The translations under genes were made by a program, and so were the position numbers. The notes below the pieces were generated by a model, which was not told the origin of the DNA, did not search any database, and saw only the letters and a program-made list of their open reading frames with translations. This document shows positions 1 through 5,304 of a DNA stretch of 9,830 nt, one piece after another. The DNA is taken from assembly GCA_009918865.1 (NCBI GenBank), contig RGCY01000031.1, positions 1 through 9,830 on the forward strand, read 5' to 3'. Every line of letters starts with the position of its first letter. The stretch's first letter is position 1. This stretch comes from Actinomycetota bacterium (lineage in GTDB: Bacteria; Actinomycetota; Actinomycetes; S36-B12; UBA5976).

Positions 1-573
1 GTGGAAACACTCGACTCGGCAAAAGCACATGCCATTGTCGTCACCTGCCCACACTGCTTGAACACGATTGGGCGCGAGTATCCGCAACTTGGTGGGAACT
101 ACGACGTGGTTCATCACAGCGTTTTGCTAGCGCGGCTTGTGTCTGAAGGTCGACTCACGCCCGTTGCTCGCAATGAAAGTTCCGTCACTTTCCACGACCC
201 GTGCTACCTAGGCCGTCACAACGAGATTTACGAACCACCACGCGAACTCCTGGCATCGATTCCTGGTCTGCAGGTGCGAGAAATGGAACGCTCTCGCTCC
301 ACATCATTCTGCTGTGGTGCTGGCGGCGCGCGGATGTGGCAAGAAGAGAACATCGGCACGCGCGTGAACGCGGAACGAGCCGCTCAAGCCGCACAGACCG
401 GCGCGGATGCCGTGGTCGTTGCATGCCCCTTCTGCAATGTGATGCTTGATGATGCTGCCAATGCTGAAGATGCAGTTGCCCTGCCAGCGAAGGAACTTTC
501 GCAACTCTTACTTGAGAGCGTCAAGGTTTCAGGTACGGCTGAAACAAACCCGCCAGCAACTCCGAGTATGTGA
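1..573 (+). CDS. (Fe-S)-binding oxidoreductase, CCG-domain (EtfD/HdrD-like), C-terminal part
   Basis: The 5' end lies outside the window; the GTG at position 1 is very probably internal. The visible 190 residues hold the closing CPHC (residues 16-19) of a first cysteine-rich CCG domain. A complete second domain follows: HDPCYLG (Cys68), CCGAGG (Cys104-105) and CPFC (Cys142-145). These cysteine pairs ligate a non-cubane [4Fe-4S] cluster or similar centre in heterodisulfide reductase subunit D/B, GlpC and LutA relatives. The string around FCCGAGGARMW and IGTR is what I recall from the large actinobacterial membrane Fe-S reductases such as M. tuberculosis EtfD (Rv0338c), which pass electrons from ETF during fatty-acid oxidation. 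That specific role is inference, because the N-terminal membrane and ferredoxin domains are not visible. The last ~30 residues are low-complexity and overlap the convergent acyltransferase by 53 bp. Confidence 0.88.
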   Translation: METLDSAKAHAIVVTCPHCLNTIGREYPQLGGNYDVVHHSVLLARLVSEGRLTPVARNESSVTFHDPCYLGRHNEIYEPPRELLASIPGLQVREMERSRSTSFCCGAGGARMWQEENIGTRVNAERAAQAAQTGADAVVVACPFCNVMLDDAANAEDAVALPAKELSQLLLESVKVSGTAETNPPATPSM

Positions 574-2623
574 CCGTGATGTGGTTGGAGTCTCGGTAGA
601 GCACCATCCCTTGACGCACCACATCGCACGGCCGTGGCGCCGGACCGCATAAAGTTGGGGTGAAGTCAGCCACCTGCACACCTGCCACGCTCGTGGCAGT
701 CACGGCATCAATGCCGCCGCCAGCAAATCCGAGATTGCGGGGCATGGCGCAGCGCTCTGGCTGTTTCAGATTCCGCATCACGCAGCGCGGAACATCAACA
801 CCCATGTGTGGGGTGTCACGCAGAAAAACAATCTTCGCCCCCGACTTCACAAGCAAAGGCAGGGTCTTTCGAATCGCTTGAGTCACTAACGGCTGGGATG
901 CGTCAATGTCCAAGAACTTCTTTCCCACATCAGCGCGGTACCCATGCTCAATTGTCGCAACGAAGATGACATCGGGAGGATTCAGAGCGATTCGACGCAT
1001 CACTTCTTTCTGCCAAGCGGCACACGTTGGATAAGTCAAAGATGTCTTCATATTTTGAACCGGCAAGGCAAACCACGGGCACCCAGCTCGTGTCCATGAA
1101 ATGAAGCGGTAGTTGTTTGCCTTTGTGGCTTTGTTCAAAGCCGGGAACCACTGTGCCGCATGTGAGTCGCCGAAAAGTAGGACTGTCTTCTTCCCGTTGG
1201 GGTCGCCAAACACGCACGGCAGCAGTGTTGGTGCACTCAAGGCACCGACATGGCAACCATTGCTATAGACAACTGGTCGTTGAAGTTGTGCTTCACGCGG
1301 CCCAAGCGTGTAGACACCAGGTGCATAGCTTGATGAGGCAGTTGGATTAGGCAGTGTGAATCCACCTTGAGGTGGTTGCACCAACGCCACTCCCCCTGCC
1401 AGTGCAGGTGCAACAAGTGCGAGTGCTGCAACAGCGGATGTCGCAACGACGCCCATTCCCAGCGATGTGCGCGCGGATGCGACCAGCCGCGGTGCGCGTC
1501 TCATGGGATCTTCCACGAAGCGATATGTGAGCCACGCAAGCACAAGTGTTGCTATCGAAATGACCACACTCTGCAGGGCTGAAATGGCGTGACCCACATA
1601 GGCCGCCGCCAACACCAGCGGTGGCCAGTGCCACAGATACCACGAATACGACACTCTGCCGATAAAGCGCAGTGGCCGCACCGACAACAACCGCTGAACC
1701 AGCGTCGGGGAATCTGCGTGCATACCTGATGCGATAAGCGCCGCAGCGCCGAATGTGGGAATCAACGCGAGCAAACCTGGATACGGCGTTCGCCCTCCTG
1801 CATCACTGAGTTGCACGAAAGCAAAACCAACGGCAGAAAGCCCCACAACACCTAACATCAATCGCACCTGGCGGCTTTGCCGGCTCCACAACTGCGAACT
1901 CAGCGCAAGCGCAGCCCCGAGTGCGAGTTGCCAAGCGCGAGTCGGAGTGCTGAAAAATGCATACGGCTGATTGTGTTGCGTAAGCCACACTGAGCCCGCG
2001 AGTGACAACAAACCAACAACTGAGACTGCGGCAGCCCATTGCCGACGCCGAAACGCAGTGATGTGCCGGCGCAGAGTGAAGGCAGCGATTGCTGCGAACA
2101 TCAGTGGCCAAAGAATGTAGAACTGTTCTTCAACACTCAGCGACCAGTAGTGCAAGACCGGGCTCGGTGGGGCATCCGCTGCAAGATAGTCAACTGCCTG
2201 AGCGGCGAAGTTCCAGTTGGAAACATAGGTTGCAGCCGACAGCACATCGCGTGCAACTTGCCGAAATGACAGCGCATCCAGAATGAGAAATGACATGCCA
2301 AGTGTCGCAACGAGCACGACGGCGGCGGCTGGTAGCAATCTGCGCATGCGTCGTGCCCAGAAATCCTTGAGTGACAGCCGACCGCTGGCTTCGATTTCCT
2401 TGATGACCAAGCCAGTGATGAGAAATCCGGAAATCACGTAGAAGACATCAACGCCAACGAATCCGCCGCCGAAACTCGGGATGTGTGCGTGAAACAGCAC
2501 TACGCCAAGCACTGCGAGTGCGCGCAAACCTTCGATGTCTGCGCGAAAGCCGCCTTCAGCGCGGCGCTTAGAAGCCGCGCGACCGTCACTACCTGTGGAG
2601 TTAGCACCAGTGTCAGGCTGCAT
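521..2623 (-). CDS. Acyltransferase 3 family membrane protein with C-terminal SGNH domain (OatA-like)
   Basis: This ~700-residue protein would transfer acyl (usually acetyl) groups to a cell-envelope glycan. Residue numbers are for a 703-residue reading that begins at a TTG at 2632. The acyltransferase-3 membrane domain spans about residues 28-415. It opens with FRADIEGLRALAV and the conserved histidine in LFHAH (His48), then GVDVFYVISGFLIT, the loop HYWSLSVEEQFYILWP (161-176) and YSWYLWHWP (329-337), with about ten hydrophobic segments. After the last membrane segment comes an extracytoplasmic SGNH-hydrolase-like domain, with GDSH at 488-491 (nucleophile Ser490) and DSNH at 681-684 (Asp-x-x-His). 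This matches OatA-type peptidoglycan or polysaccharide O-acetyltransferases in architecture and length; the acceptor cannot be told. I prefer the ATG at 2623 over the upstream TTG at 2632; neither has a strong ribosome site. It lies 41 nt after dcd on the same strand, so co-transcription is possible. Confidence 0.9.
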   Translation of the reverse strand: MQPDTGANSTGSDGRAASKRRAEGGFRADIEGLRALAVLGVVLFHAHIPSFGGGFVGVDVFYVISGFLITGLVIKEIEASGRLSLKDFWARRMRRLLPAAAVVLVATLGMSFLILDALSFRQVARDVLSAATYVSNWNFAAQAVDYLAADAPPSPVLHYWSLSVEEQFYILWPLMFAAIAAFTLRRHITAFRRRQWAAAVSVVGLLSLAGSVWLTQHNQPYAFFSTPTRAWQLALGAALALSSQLWSRQSRQVRLMLGVVGLSAVGFAFVQLSDAGGRTPYPGLLALIPTFGAAALIASGMHADSPTLVQRLLSVRPLRFIGRVSYSWYLWHWPPLVLAAAYVGHAISALQSVVISIATLVLAWLTYRFVEDPMRRAPRLVASARTSLGMGVVATSAVAALALVAPALAGGVALVQPPQGGFTLPNPTASSSYAPGVYTLGPREAQLQRPVVYSNGCHVGALSAPTLLPCVFGDPNGKKTVLLFGDSHAAQWFPALNKATKANNYRFISWTRAGCPWFALPVQNMKTSLTYPTCAAWQKEVMRRIALNPPDVIFVATIEHGYRADVGKKFLDIDASQPLVTQAIRKTLPLLVKSGAKIVFLRDTPHMGVDVPRCVMRNLKQPERCAMPRNLGFAGGGIDAVTATSVAGVQVADFTPTLCGPAPRPCDVVRQGMVLYRDSNHITVTYSELLAGLFQPYLKP

Positions 2624-2664
2624 CTGCGCCAACTTCAGTCCGCGGTGTCACTCGGCTCGTGTGG

Positions 2665-3246
2665 TCATGGTGCGATGTCGGTGCGGTGAAAGTTCTGCCA
2701 GGAACGACTTTGAGTTGGGCCGCGCTGCCCCTGGTAGCGCGATCCGTATTTGGCAGAGCCATAGGGATGCTCGGCAGCGCTGCTGAGCCGGAACAAACAC
2801 AACTGGCCAATCTTCATTCCTGGGTACAACAAGATGGGGAGCGTCGCAACATTTGACAATTCAAGTGTGACGTGTCCACTAAAGCCGGGGTCGATGAATC
2901 CGGCAGTGGAGTGTGTGAGCAATCCGAGCCGACCAAGGCTGCTTTTTCCTTCAAGTCGTCCGGCGACATCATCGGGAAGAGTGATGACTTCATAAGTGCT
3001 GGCCAACACGAACTCGCCCGGGTGGAGAACGAAGGAGTCCGCAGGGTCCACTTCGACCAATCGCGTCAAGTCTGACTGTTCAATCGCTGGGTCGATGTGT
3101 GGGTAGCGGTGATTTTCAAATGTGCGGAAGAAACGATCAAGCCGCACATCAACACTCGACGGTTGAATCATCCCGTTGTCGTATGGTTCAAGAACGACTC
3201 GGCCTGCATCAATTTCAGCGCGGATATCGCGGTCACTTAGAAGCAC
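2665..3246 (-). CDS. dcd: dCTP deaminase, probably the bifunctional dUMP-forming type
   Basis: Deaminates dCTP and, in the actinobacterial type, also hydrolyses the dUTP to dUMP plus diphosphate, feeding thymidylate synthesis. At 193 residues it is the usual family length. The N-terminus MLLSDRDIRAEI, the substrate loop with EGKSSLGRLGLLTHSTAGFIDPGFSGH, and TLELSN are all present. They include Ser102-Ser103, Arg106 and the catalytic Glu129. Residues 111-115 (THSTA, Ala115) agree with what I recall of the M. tuberculosis bifunctional enzyme, where this segment matters for activity and dTTP inhibition. The C-terminal YQGQRGPTxSR, which closes over the nucleotide, is intact. The start is a GTG at 3246; an out-of-frame ATG overlaps it at 3248, but the GTG frame gives the family's exact N-terminus. 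There is no clear Shine-Dalgarno sequence, so the message may be leaderless. It is divergent from the tRNA-Gly gene. Confidence 0.96.
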   Translation of the reverse strand: MLLSDRDIRAEIDAGRVVLEPYDNGMIQPSSVDVRLDRFFRTFENHRYPHIDPAIEQSDLTRLVEVDPADSFVLHPGEFVLASTYEVITLPDDVAGRLEGKSSLGRLGLLTHSTAGFIDPGFSGHVTLELSNVATLPILLYPGMKIGQLCLFRLSSAAEHPYGSAKYGSRYQGQRGPTQSRSWQNFHRTDIAP

Positions 3247-3252
3247 ATGGCG

Positions 3253-3258
3253 ACCCTA
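3253..3258 (-). promoter_or_regulatory. Candidate -10 element (TAGGGT) for leaderless dcd
   Basis: Read on the minus strand, TAGGGT fits the actinobacterial TANNNT consensus. It stands 6 nt before the GTG start of dcd, so transcription would begin at about the first base of the start codon. This agrees with the missing Shine-Dalgarno sequence. No good -35 box is seen 17-18 nt further up, and TANNNT is a weak pattern, so this is tentative. Confidence 0.35.
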
Positions 3259-3324
3259 CCGGGGTGGGGCGGTAGCATCGGGCAGACACGGAATCCGGGA
3301 GTTTTTGCCCGTGAAACTGTGCGT

Positions 3325-3395
3325 GCGGGTGTGGTTCAATGGCAGAACTTCAGCTTCCCAAGCTGACGGCGCGGGTTCGATTCCCGTCACCCGCT
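3325..3395 (+). tRNA. tRNA-Gly, anticodon CCC
   Basis: A full cloverleaf can be folded by hand. The acceptor stem is GCGGGTG (3325-3331) with CACCCGC (3388-3394), all seven pairs Watson-Crick. The D stem is GTTC/GAAC (3334-3337 with 3345-3348). The anticodon stem is TCAGC/GCTGA (3350-3354 with 3362-3366) around the 7-nt loop TTCCCAA, which places CCC at 3357-3359. A 4-nt variable region follows. The T stem is GCGGG/CCCGT around TTCGATT (3371-3387), with one G-T pair at its base. The discriminator base is T3395, and CCA is not encoded (CAT follows). It reads GGG codons. It is transcribed away from dcd, and its 3' end is repeated about 112 bp downstream. Confidence 0.97.
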
Positions 3396-3396
3396 C
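3382..3396 (+). repeat. tRNA 3'-end direct repeat, copy 1 (candidate attachment core)
   Basis: The 15 bases TCCCGTCACCCGCTC cover the 3' side of the T stem, the 3' acceptor strand and the discriminator base of tRNA-Gly, plus one following base. The same 15 bases occur at 3494-3508. The end of a tRNA gene repeated nearby is the usual footprint left by tyrosine-recombinase integration. No integrase is visible, so the attachment-site reading is inference. Confidence 0.55.
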
Positions 3397-3401
3397 ATGT
3401 C

Positions 3402-3431
3402 AATGGCCCAGGGTTGAACCCCTGGGCCATT
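3402..3431 (+). terminator. Perfect hairpin after tRNA-Gly, probable terminator
   Basis: AATGGCCCAGGG (3402-3413) pairs without mismatch with CCCTGGGCCATT (3420-3431) across the 6-nt loop TTGAAC. It begins 6 nt after the tRNA. Only two or three T residues follow, so it is not a classic U-tract terminator, but GC-rich hairpins with poor tails are common terminators in actinobacteria. Because it is symmetrical it could also stop transcription arriving from the convergent toxin-antitoxin operon. Confidence 0.7.
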
Positions 3432-3452
3432 TGCATGAGCGCAGTTGATCAA

Positions 3453-3500
3453 GACGGGAATCGGGAGGAGCACGCGATAAAGCGTGCGACGGATCCCGTC
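3453..3500. repeat. Nested inverted repeat between tRNA-Gly and the antitoxin gene
   Basis: The outer arms are GACGGGA (3453-3459) and TCCCGTC (3494-3500). Inside them GCACGC (3470-3475) pairs with GCGTGC (3482-3487) around the loop GATAAA. The left arm with its next bases, GACGGGAATCG (3453-3463), is also the exact reverse complement of the tRNA T-arm segment at 3378-3388. It could be a terminator for the leftward toxin-antitoxin operon, part of a recombination site, or debris from tRNA duplication. It has no U-tract on either strand. Confidence 0.5.
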
Positions 3501-3508
3501 ACCCGCTC
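3494..3508 (+). repeat. tRNA 3'-end direct repeat, copy 2 (candidate attachment core)
   Basis: An exact 15-base copy of the tRNA-Gly 3' end, TCCCGTCACCCGCTC, in the same orientation, 112 bp after the first. The flanking bases differ on both sides (A before and G after here; T and A at the tRNA copy), so the identity is limited to this core. It lies 13 bp from the stop codon of the antitoxin gene. Confidence 0.55.
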
Positions 3509-3521
3509 GCGCGCAGTCTCC

Positions 3522-3827
3522 TTAGGCAATCTCAATACGTTCCCCGGCATACAGGATTTCAATGTGCAATGTCCCACCCAGCGCTTCCGCGTAACGCCTG
3601 AGCGTGTCCACCTGAGTCCTATCAATGTCGCCGTGTTCAATCCGTGACACACGGTTTTGACTAACAGCGAGTCGTGCCGCAAGTTCTACCTGAGTCAAAC
3701 TGAGTGCTTCACGCAGTTCCTTCAGCCGATACGTCCGAATTTCTGCGAGCATCTTCTTCTTGATTGCGTCCACCGCAGCGCGATTGACGGGGCGTTCTTT
3801 CACATATTCTTGCAATGTCTTTCCCAC
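3522..3827 (-). CDS. HigA-type antitoxin, XRE-family HTH protein
   Basis: This 101-residue DNA-binding antitoxin would bind the toxin encoded just upstream and repress the shared promoter. The XRE helix-turn-helix covers about residues 37-88, with LKELREALSLTQVELAARL as the first helices and VSQNRVSRIEHG as the recognition helix and following turn. The first 36 residues are a charged helical region typical of HigA partners of Gp49-like toxins. I chose the GTG at 3827, not the ATG-like start far upstream. GGAAGGAG (3834-3841, minus strand) sits 6 nt before it, and the longer reading would only run antisense-free through the toxin gene in another frame. The start is 1 nt after the toxin stop codon, which indicates translational coupling. 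It could be numbered among RelB/HigA-like antitoxins; the symbol is left empty because the exact subfamily is not proven. Confidence 0.88.
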   Translation of the reverse strand: MGKTLQEYVKERPVNRAAVDAIKKKMLAEIRTYRLKELREALSLTQVELAARLAVSQNRVSRIEHGDIDRTQVDTLRRYAEALGGTLHIEILYAGERIEIA

Positions 3828-3828
3828 G

Positions 3829-4188
3829 TCAGACTCCTTCCACAGTATTTCGAAGATGTTCGTCGAACTTCCTGTCCGCAATCGGGATACTGCGCTGGTA
3901 CCACGCGTCCCATTGCCCCTGTTTGTCGCCAGCGACCAAAAGGATTGCTCGTCTCTGGACATCGAAGGCGAATAGGACCCGTAGCTCAGAACGCCCTGAT
4001 GACCCTGGTCTCAATTCCTTCATGTTTTTGTGTTTGGAACCGTGTATTGAGTCAACGTATGGTCGACCCAACGCCGGACCGAACTGTGCAAGTAGTTCCA
4101 ATGCCGCGACTACCTGCTTATTCGACCGTGAATCCAGGCTGTGAAGCCAGTCTTCGACGTAACCGACGTCGATATGCCAATGTCGCAT
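3829..4188 (-). CDS. HigB/RelE-type toxin (phage-derived Gp49-like family)
   Basis: This 119-residue protein resembles RelE/HigB ribosome-dependent mRNA endoribonucleases of the Gp49-like (DUF891) family. The visible family signature is an N-terminal HIDVGYVEDWLHSL. After it come GRPYVDSI (41-48), the core MKELRPGSSGRSELRVLFAFD (56-76, with basic residues Lys57, Arg60, Arg66 and Arg70), LLVAGDK (83-89) and the C-terminal WYQRSIPIADRKFDEHL. Cleavage of mRNA is family knowledge and is not shown here. The length is normal and the frame intact, so it looks functional. It precedes its antitoxin, the HigBA order, and its last codons contain the antitoxin's ribosome site. The ATG at 4188 fits the family N-terminus; upstream, GAGAG lies about 10 nt before it. 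A palindrome just upstream is a likely operator. Confidence 0.9.
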   Translation of the reverse strand: MRHWHIDVGYVEDWLHSLDSRSNKQVVAALELLAQFGPALGRPYVDSIHGSKHKNMKELRPGSSGRSELRVLFAFDVQRRAILLVAGDKQGQWDAWYQRSIPIADRKFDEHLRNTVEGV

Positions 4189-4193
4189 CAGTG

Positions 4194-4211
4194 TACAACT
4201 CTCAAGTTGTA
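4194..4211 (-). promoter_or_regulatory. Palindromic operator candidate of the toxin-antitoxin operon
   Basis: TACAACT (4194-4200), spacer CTCA, AGTTGTA (4205-4211) is a perfect 7+7 inverted repeat, 5 nt before the toxin start. Size, symmetry and position are what an XRE antitoxin dimer needs for autorepression. On the minus strand, TACAAC within it is a possible -10 box, though no convincing -35 is seen. Binding by the antitoxin is inference. Confidence 0.55.
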
Positions 4212-4375
4212 TGACGCAAGAGGTTTACCGAGTAGATGCCCACGCGGTGCGGTCACGCCCCCACGAGGCTGAGTTTCTTCGCGCACACATCACCGCTGCT
4301 TCTGCCGCGGCGAAAGCCGCTGCGCCAGACCGAAGTGACTCAGTCAACGCGACTAATCAGCACAAAGTGGCGTGA
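4211..4375 (+). CDS. Possible small ORF (54 residues) divergent from the toxin gene
   Basis: An ATG at 4211 opens a 54-codon frame ending in TGA at 4373-4375, in a stretch with no other gene. The product begins MTQEVYRVDAHAVRSRPHEA and is then rich in alanine, with no motif I recognise and no membrane segment. Its start codon overlaps the last base of the palindrome in front of the toxin gene, so the same repressor could control both directions. Against it: there is no Shine-Dalgarno sequence, and codon usage is unremarkable. It may be chance, or a remnant of something brought in with the toxin-antitoxin pair. The rest of the gap, 4376-4430, shows nothing. Confidence 0.2.
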   Translation: MTQEVYRVDAHAVRSRPHEAEFLRAHITAASAAAKAAAPDRSDSVNATNQHKVA

Positions 4376-4430
4376 TGCTTGCAATCTGTGAATAAGTTCA
4401 GAGCCGCTAAATCTTCCAACGAGCCAACCC

Positions 4431-4757
4431 CTACCCGTGCAACTGTCGCAATTCCACCTTGCGGTTGCAGGCCTTGGAGCCGTCGGAAGCAAGTCGACGA
4501 GCCGTTTCAACGTTCGGGGCATCAATGATCCAGAACCCAGCCATGTGCTCTGGGGCATCGATTAGCGGTCCTTCGGTGACAAGACCTGCACCAGCACGGT
4601 TATCGATGACGACCGAACGTTCCGGGCCGTAGATACCCATCGCATAGACCCAGTGACCGTTGTCGCGAAGCCCATCATTAAACGCGTCGATGGCAGTCAT
4701 CTCATCCGTGCTTGCCGGCTCATCACCTTGAGCAATGACAGCAATGAAGAACTTCAT
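4431..4757 (-). CDS. YciI-family (YCII/DGPF domain) protein
   Basis: A 108-residue single-domain protein of the YCII superfamily, small dimeric ferredoxin-like folds whose reaction is mostly unknown. The N-terminal strand MKFFIAVIAQGDE is typical. So is the central GPxxxID-type segment TEGPLIDAPEHMAGFWIIDA (61-80), in which the DGPF-like motif reads EGPL, and the helix VETARRLASDG (83-93) after it. The ATG at 4757 is chosen over an in-frame start five codons earlier, because AAAGGAAG (4762-4769, minus strand) is an excellent ribosome site for it. It starts 34 nt after the stop of the DUF1801 gene, so the two are probably one transcript. No substrate can be named; members often sit beside sigma factors, which is not the case here. 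Confidence 0.85.
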   Translation of the reverse strand: MKFFIAVIAQGDEPASTDEMTAIDAFNDGLRDNGHWVYAMGIYGPERSVVIDNRAGAGLVTEGPLIDAPEHMAGFWIIDAPNVETARRLASDGSKACNRKVELRQLHG

Positions 4758-4791
4758 GGTGCTTCCTTTCATTCGAAGCGGTCGCCGAAAT

Positions 4792-5238
4792 TTACCCGAG
4801 CGCTCTTTCGATTAACTCACGCACACGCTTTGCCACCGCTGGTGTCCACTTAGTGAGTGCAAAGGCCGCTGGCCACATCGCCCCGTCATCAAGTTGTGCG
4901 CTGTCACTAAACCCGAGCGTCGCGTAACGAGTATTGAATTTGCCTGCATCTTGAAAGAAGAAGATGGTTTTCTCATTCCGTTGATACGCCGGCATTCCAT
5001 ACCAGGTCTTGCACGTCAAACCAGCGTTCATCTTCTTCACAAGAGCGTGCAGTCCTTCCGCGATGATTCGGTCACTGTCATTCATCTGAGCGATTTTCGC
5101 AAGCACCGCCGCCTCTGCTTCTGCCCCTTTCGCGGCGGCCTTTCGCTCGGCTGCGGCCTCACGCATCGCCGCACGCTCTGCAGCGGTGAACGAACTAGAA
5201 GCGCTCGCTTTCGTGGCTTTCTTTGCATGTGTTGCCAT
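4792..5238 (-). CDS. DUF1801-domain protein with Ala/Lys-rich N-terminal region
   Basis: A 148-residue cytoplasmic protein of the YdhG-like DUF1801 family (function unclear, sometimes labelled iron chaperone). The conserved domain covers about residues 45-145. Diagnostic strings are KTWYGMPAYQR (77-87), TIFFFQDAGKFNTRYATLGFSD (91-112) and LDDGAMWPAAFALT (116-129). The first 45 residues are charged and alanine-rich (KKATKAS, then a long ERAAMREAAAERKAAAKG helix), a region also common in actinobacterial members. The ATG at 5238 is preferred, with GAGG 9 nt before it. An in-frame GTG at 5289 would add 17 residues with no family likeness. It probably heads a two-gene transcript with the YciI-family gene. 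Confidence 0.88.
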   Translation of the reverse strand: MATHAKKATKASASSSFTAAERAAMREAAAERKAAAKGAEAEAAVLAKIAQMNDSDRIIAEGLHALVKKMNAGLTCKTWYGMPAYQRNEKTIFFFQDAGKFNTRYATLGFSDSAQLDDGAMWPAAFALTKWTPAVAKRVRELIERALG

Positions 5239-5304
5239 CGTTGCGCGCCTCAAATCTTGACTTTGGACCAATGATGAAAGCCTACTCACGCGGTGCTGCG
5301 GACT

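Noticed and set aside
3176..3448. Plus-strand open frames running through the tRNA
   Set aside because: They cover the tRNA-Gly cloverleaf and the dcd start; no protein-coding signal.
3453..3508. A second, degenerate tRNA gene
   Set aside because: Only the 3' end matches tRNA-Gly. There is no D arm or proper anticodon loop (the inner loop is 6 nt), and the left arm is an inverted rather than a direct match.
3657..4214. A 185-codon plus-strand open frame over the toxin-antitoxin genes
   Set aside because: Both minus-strand genes have clear family motifs and a strong ribosome site; the plus-strand product is cysteine- and arginine-rich, typical of a shadow frame.
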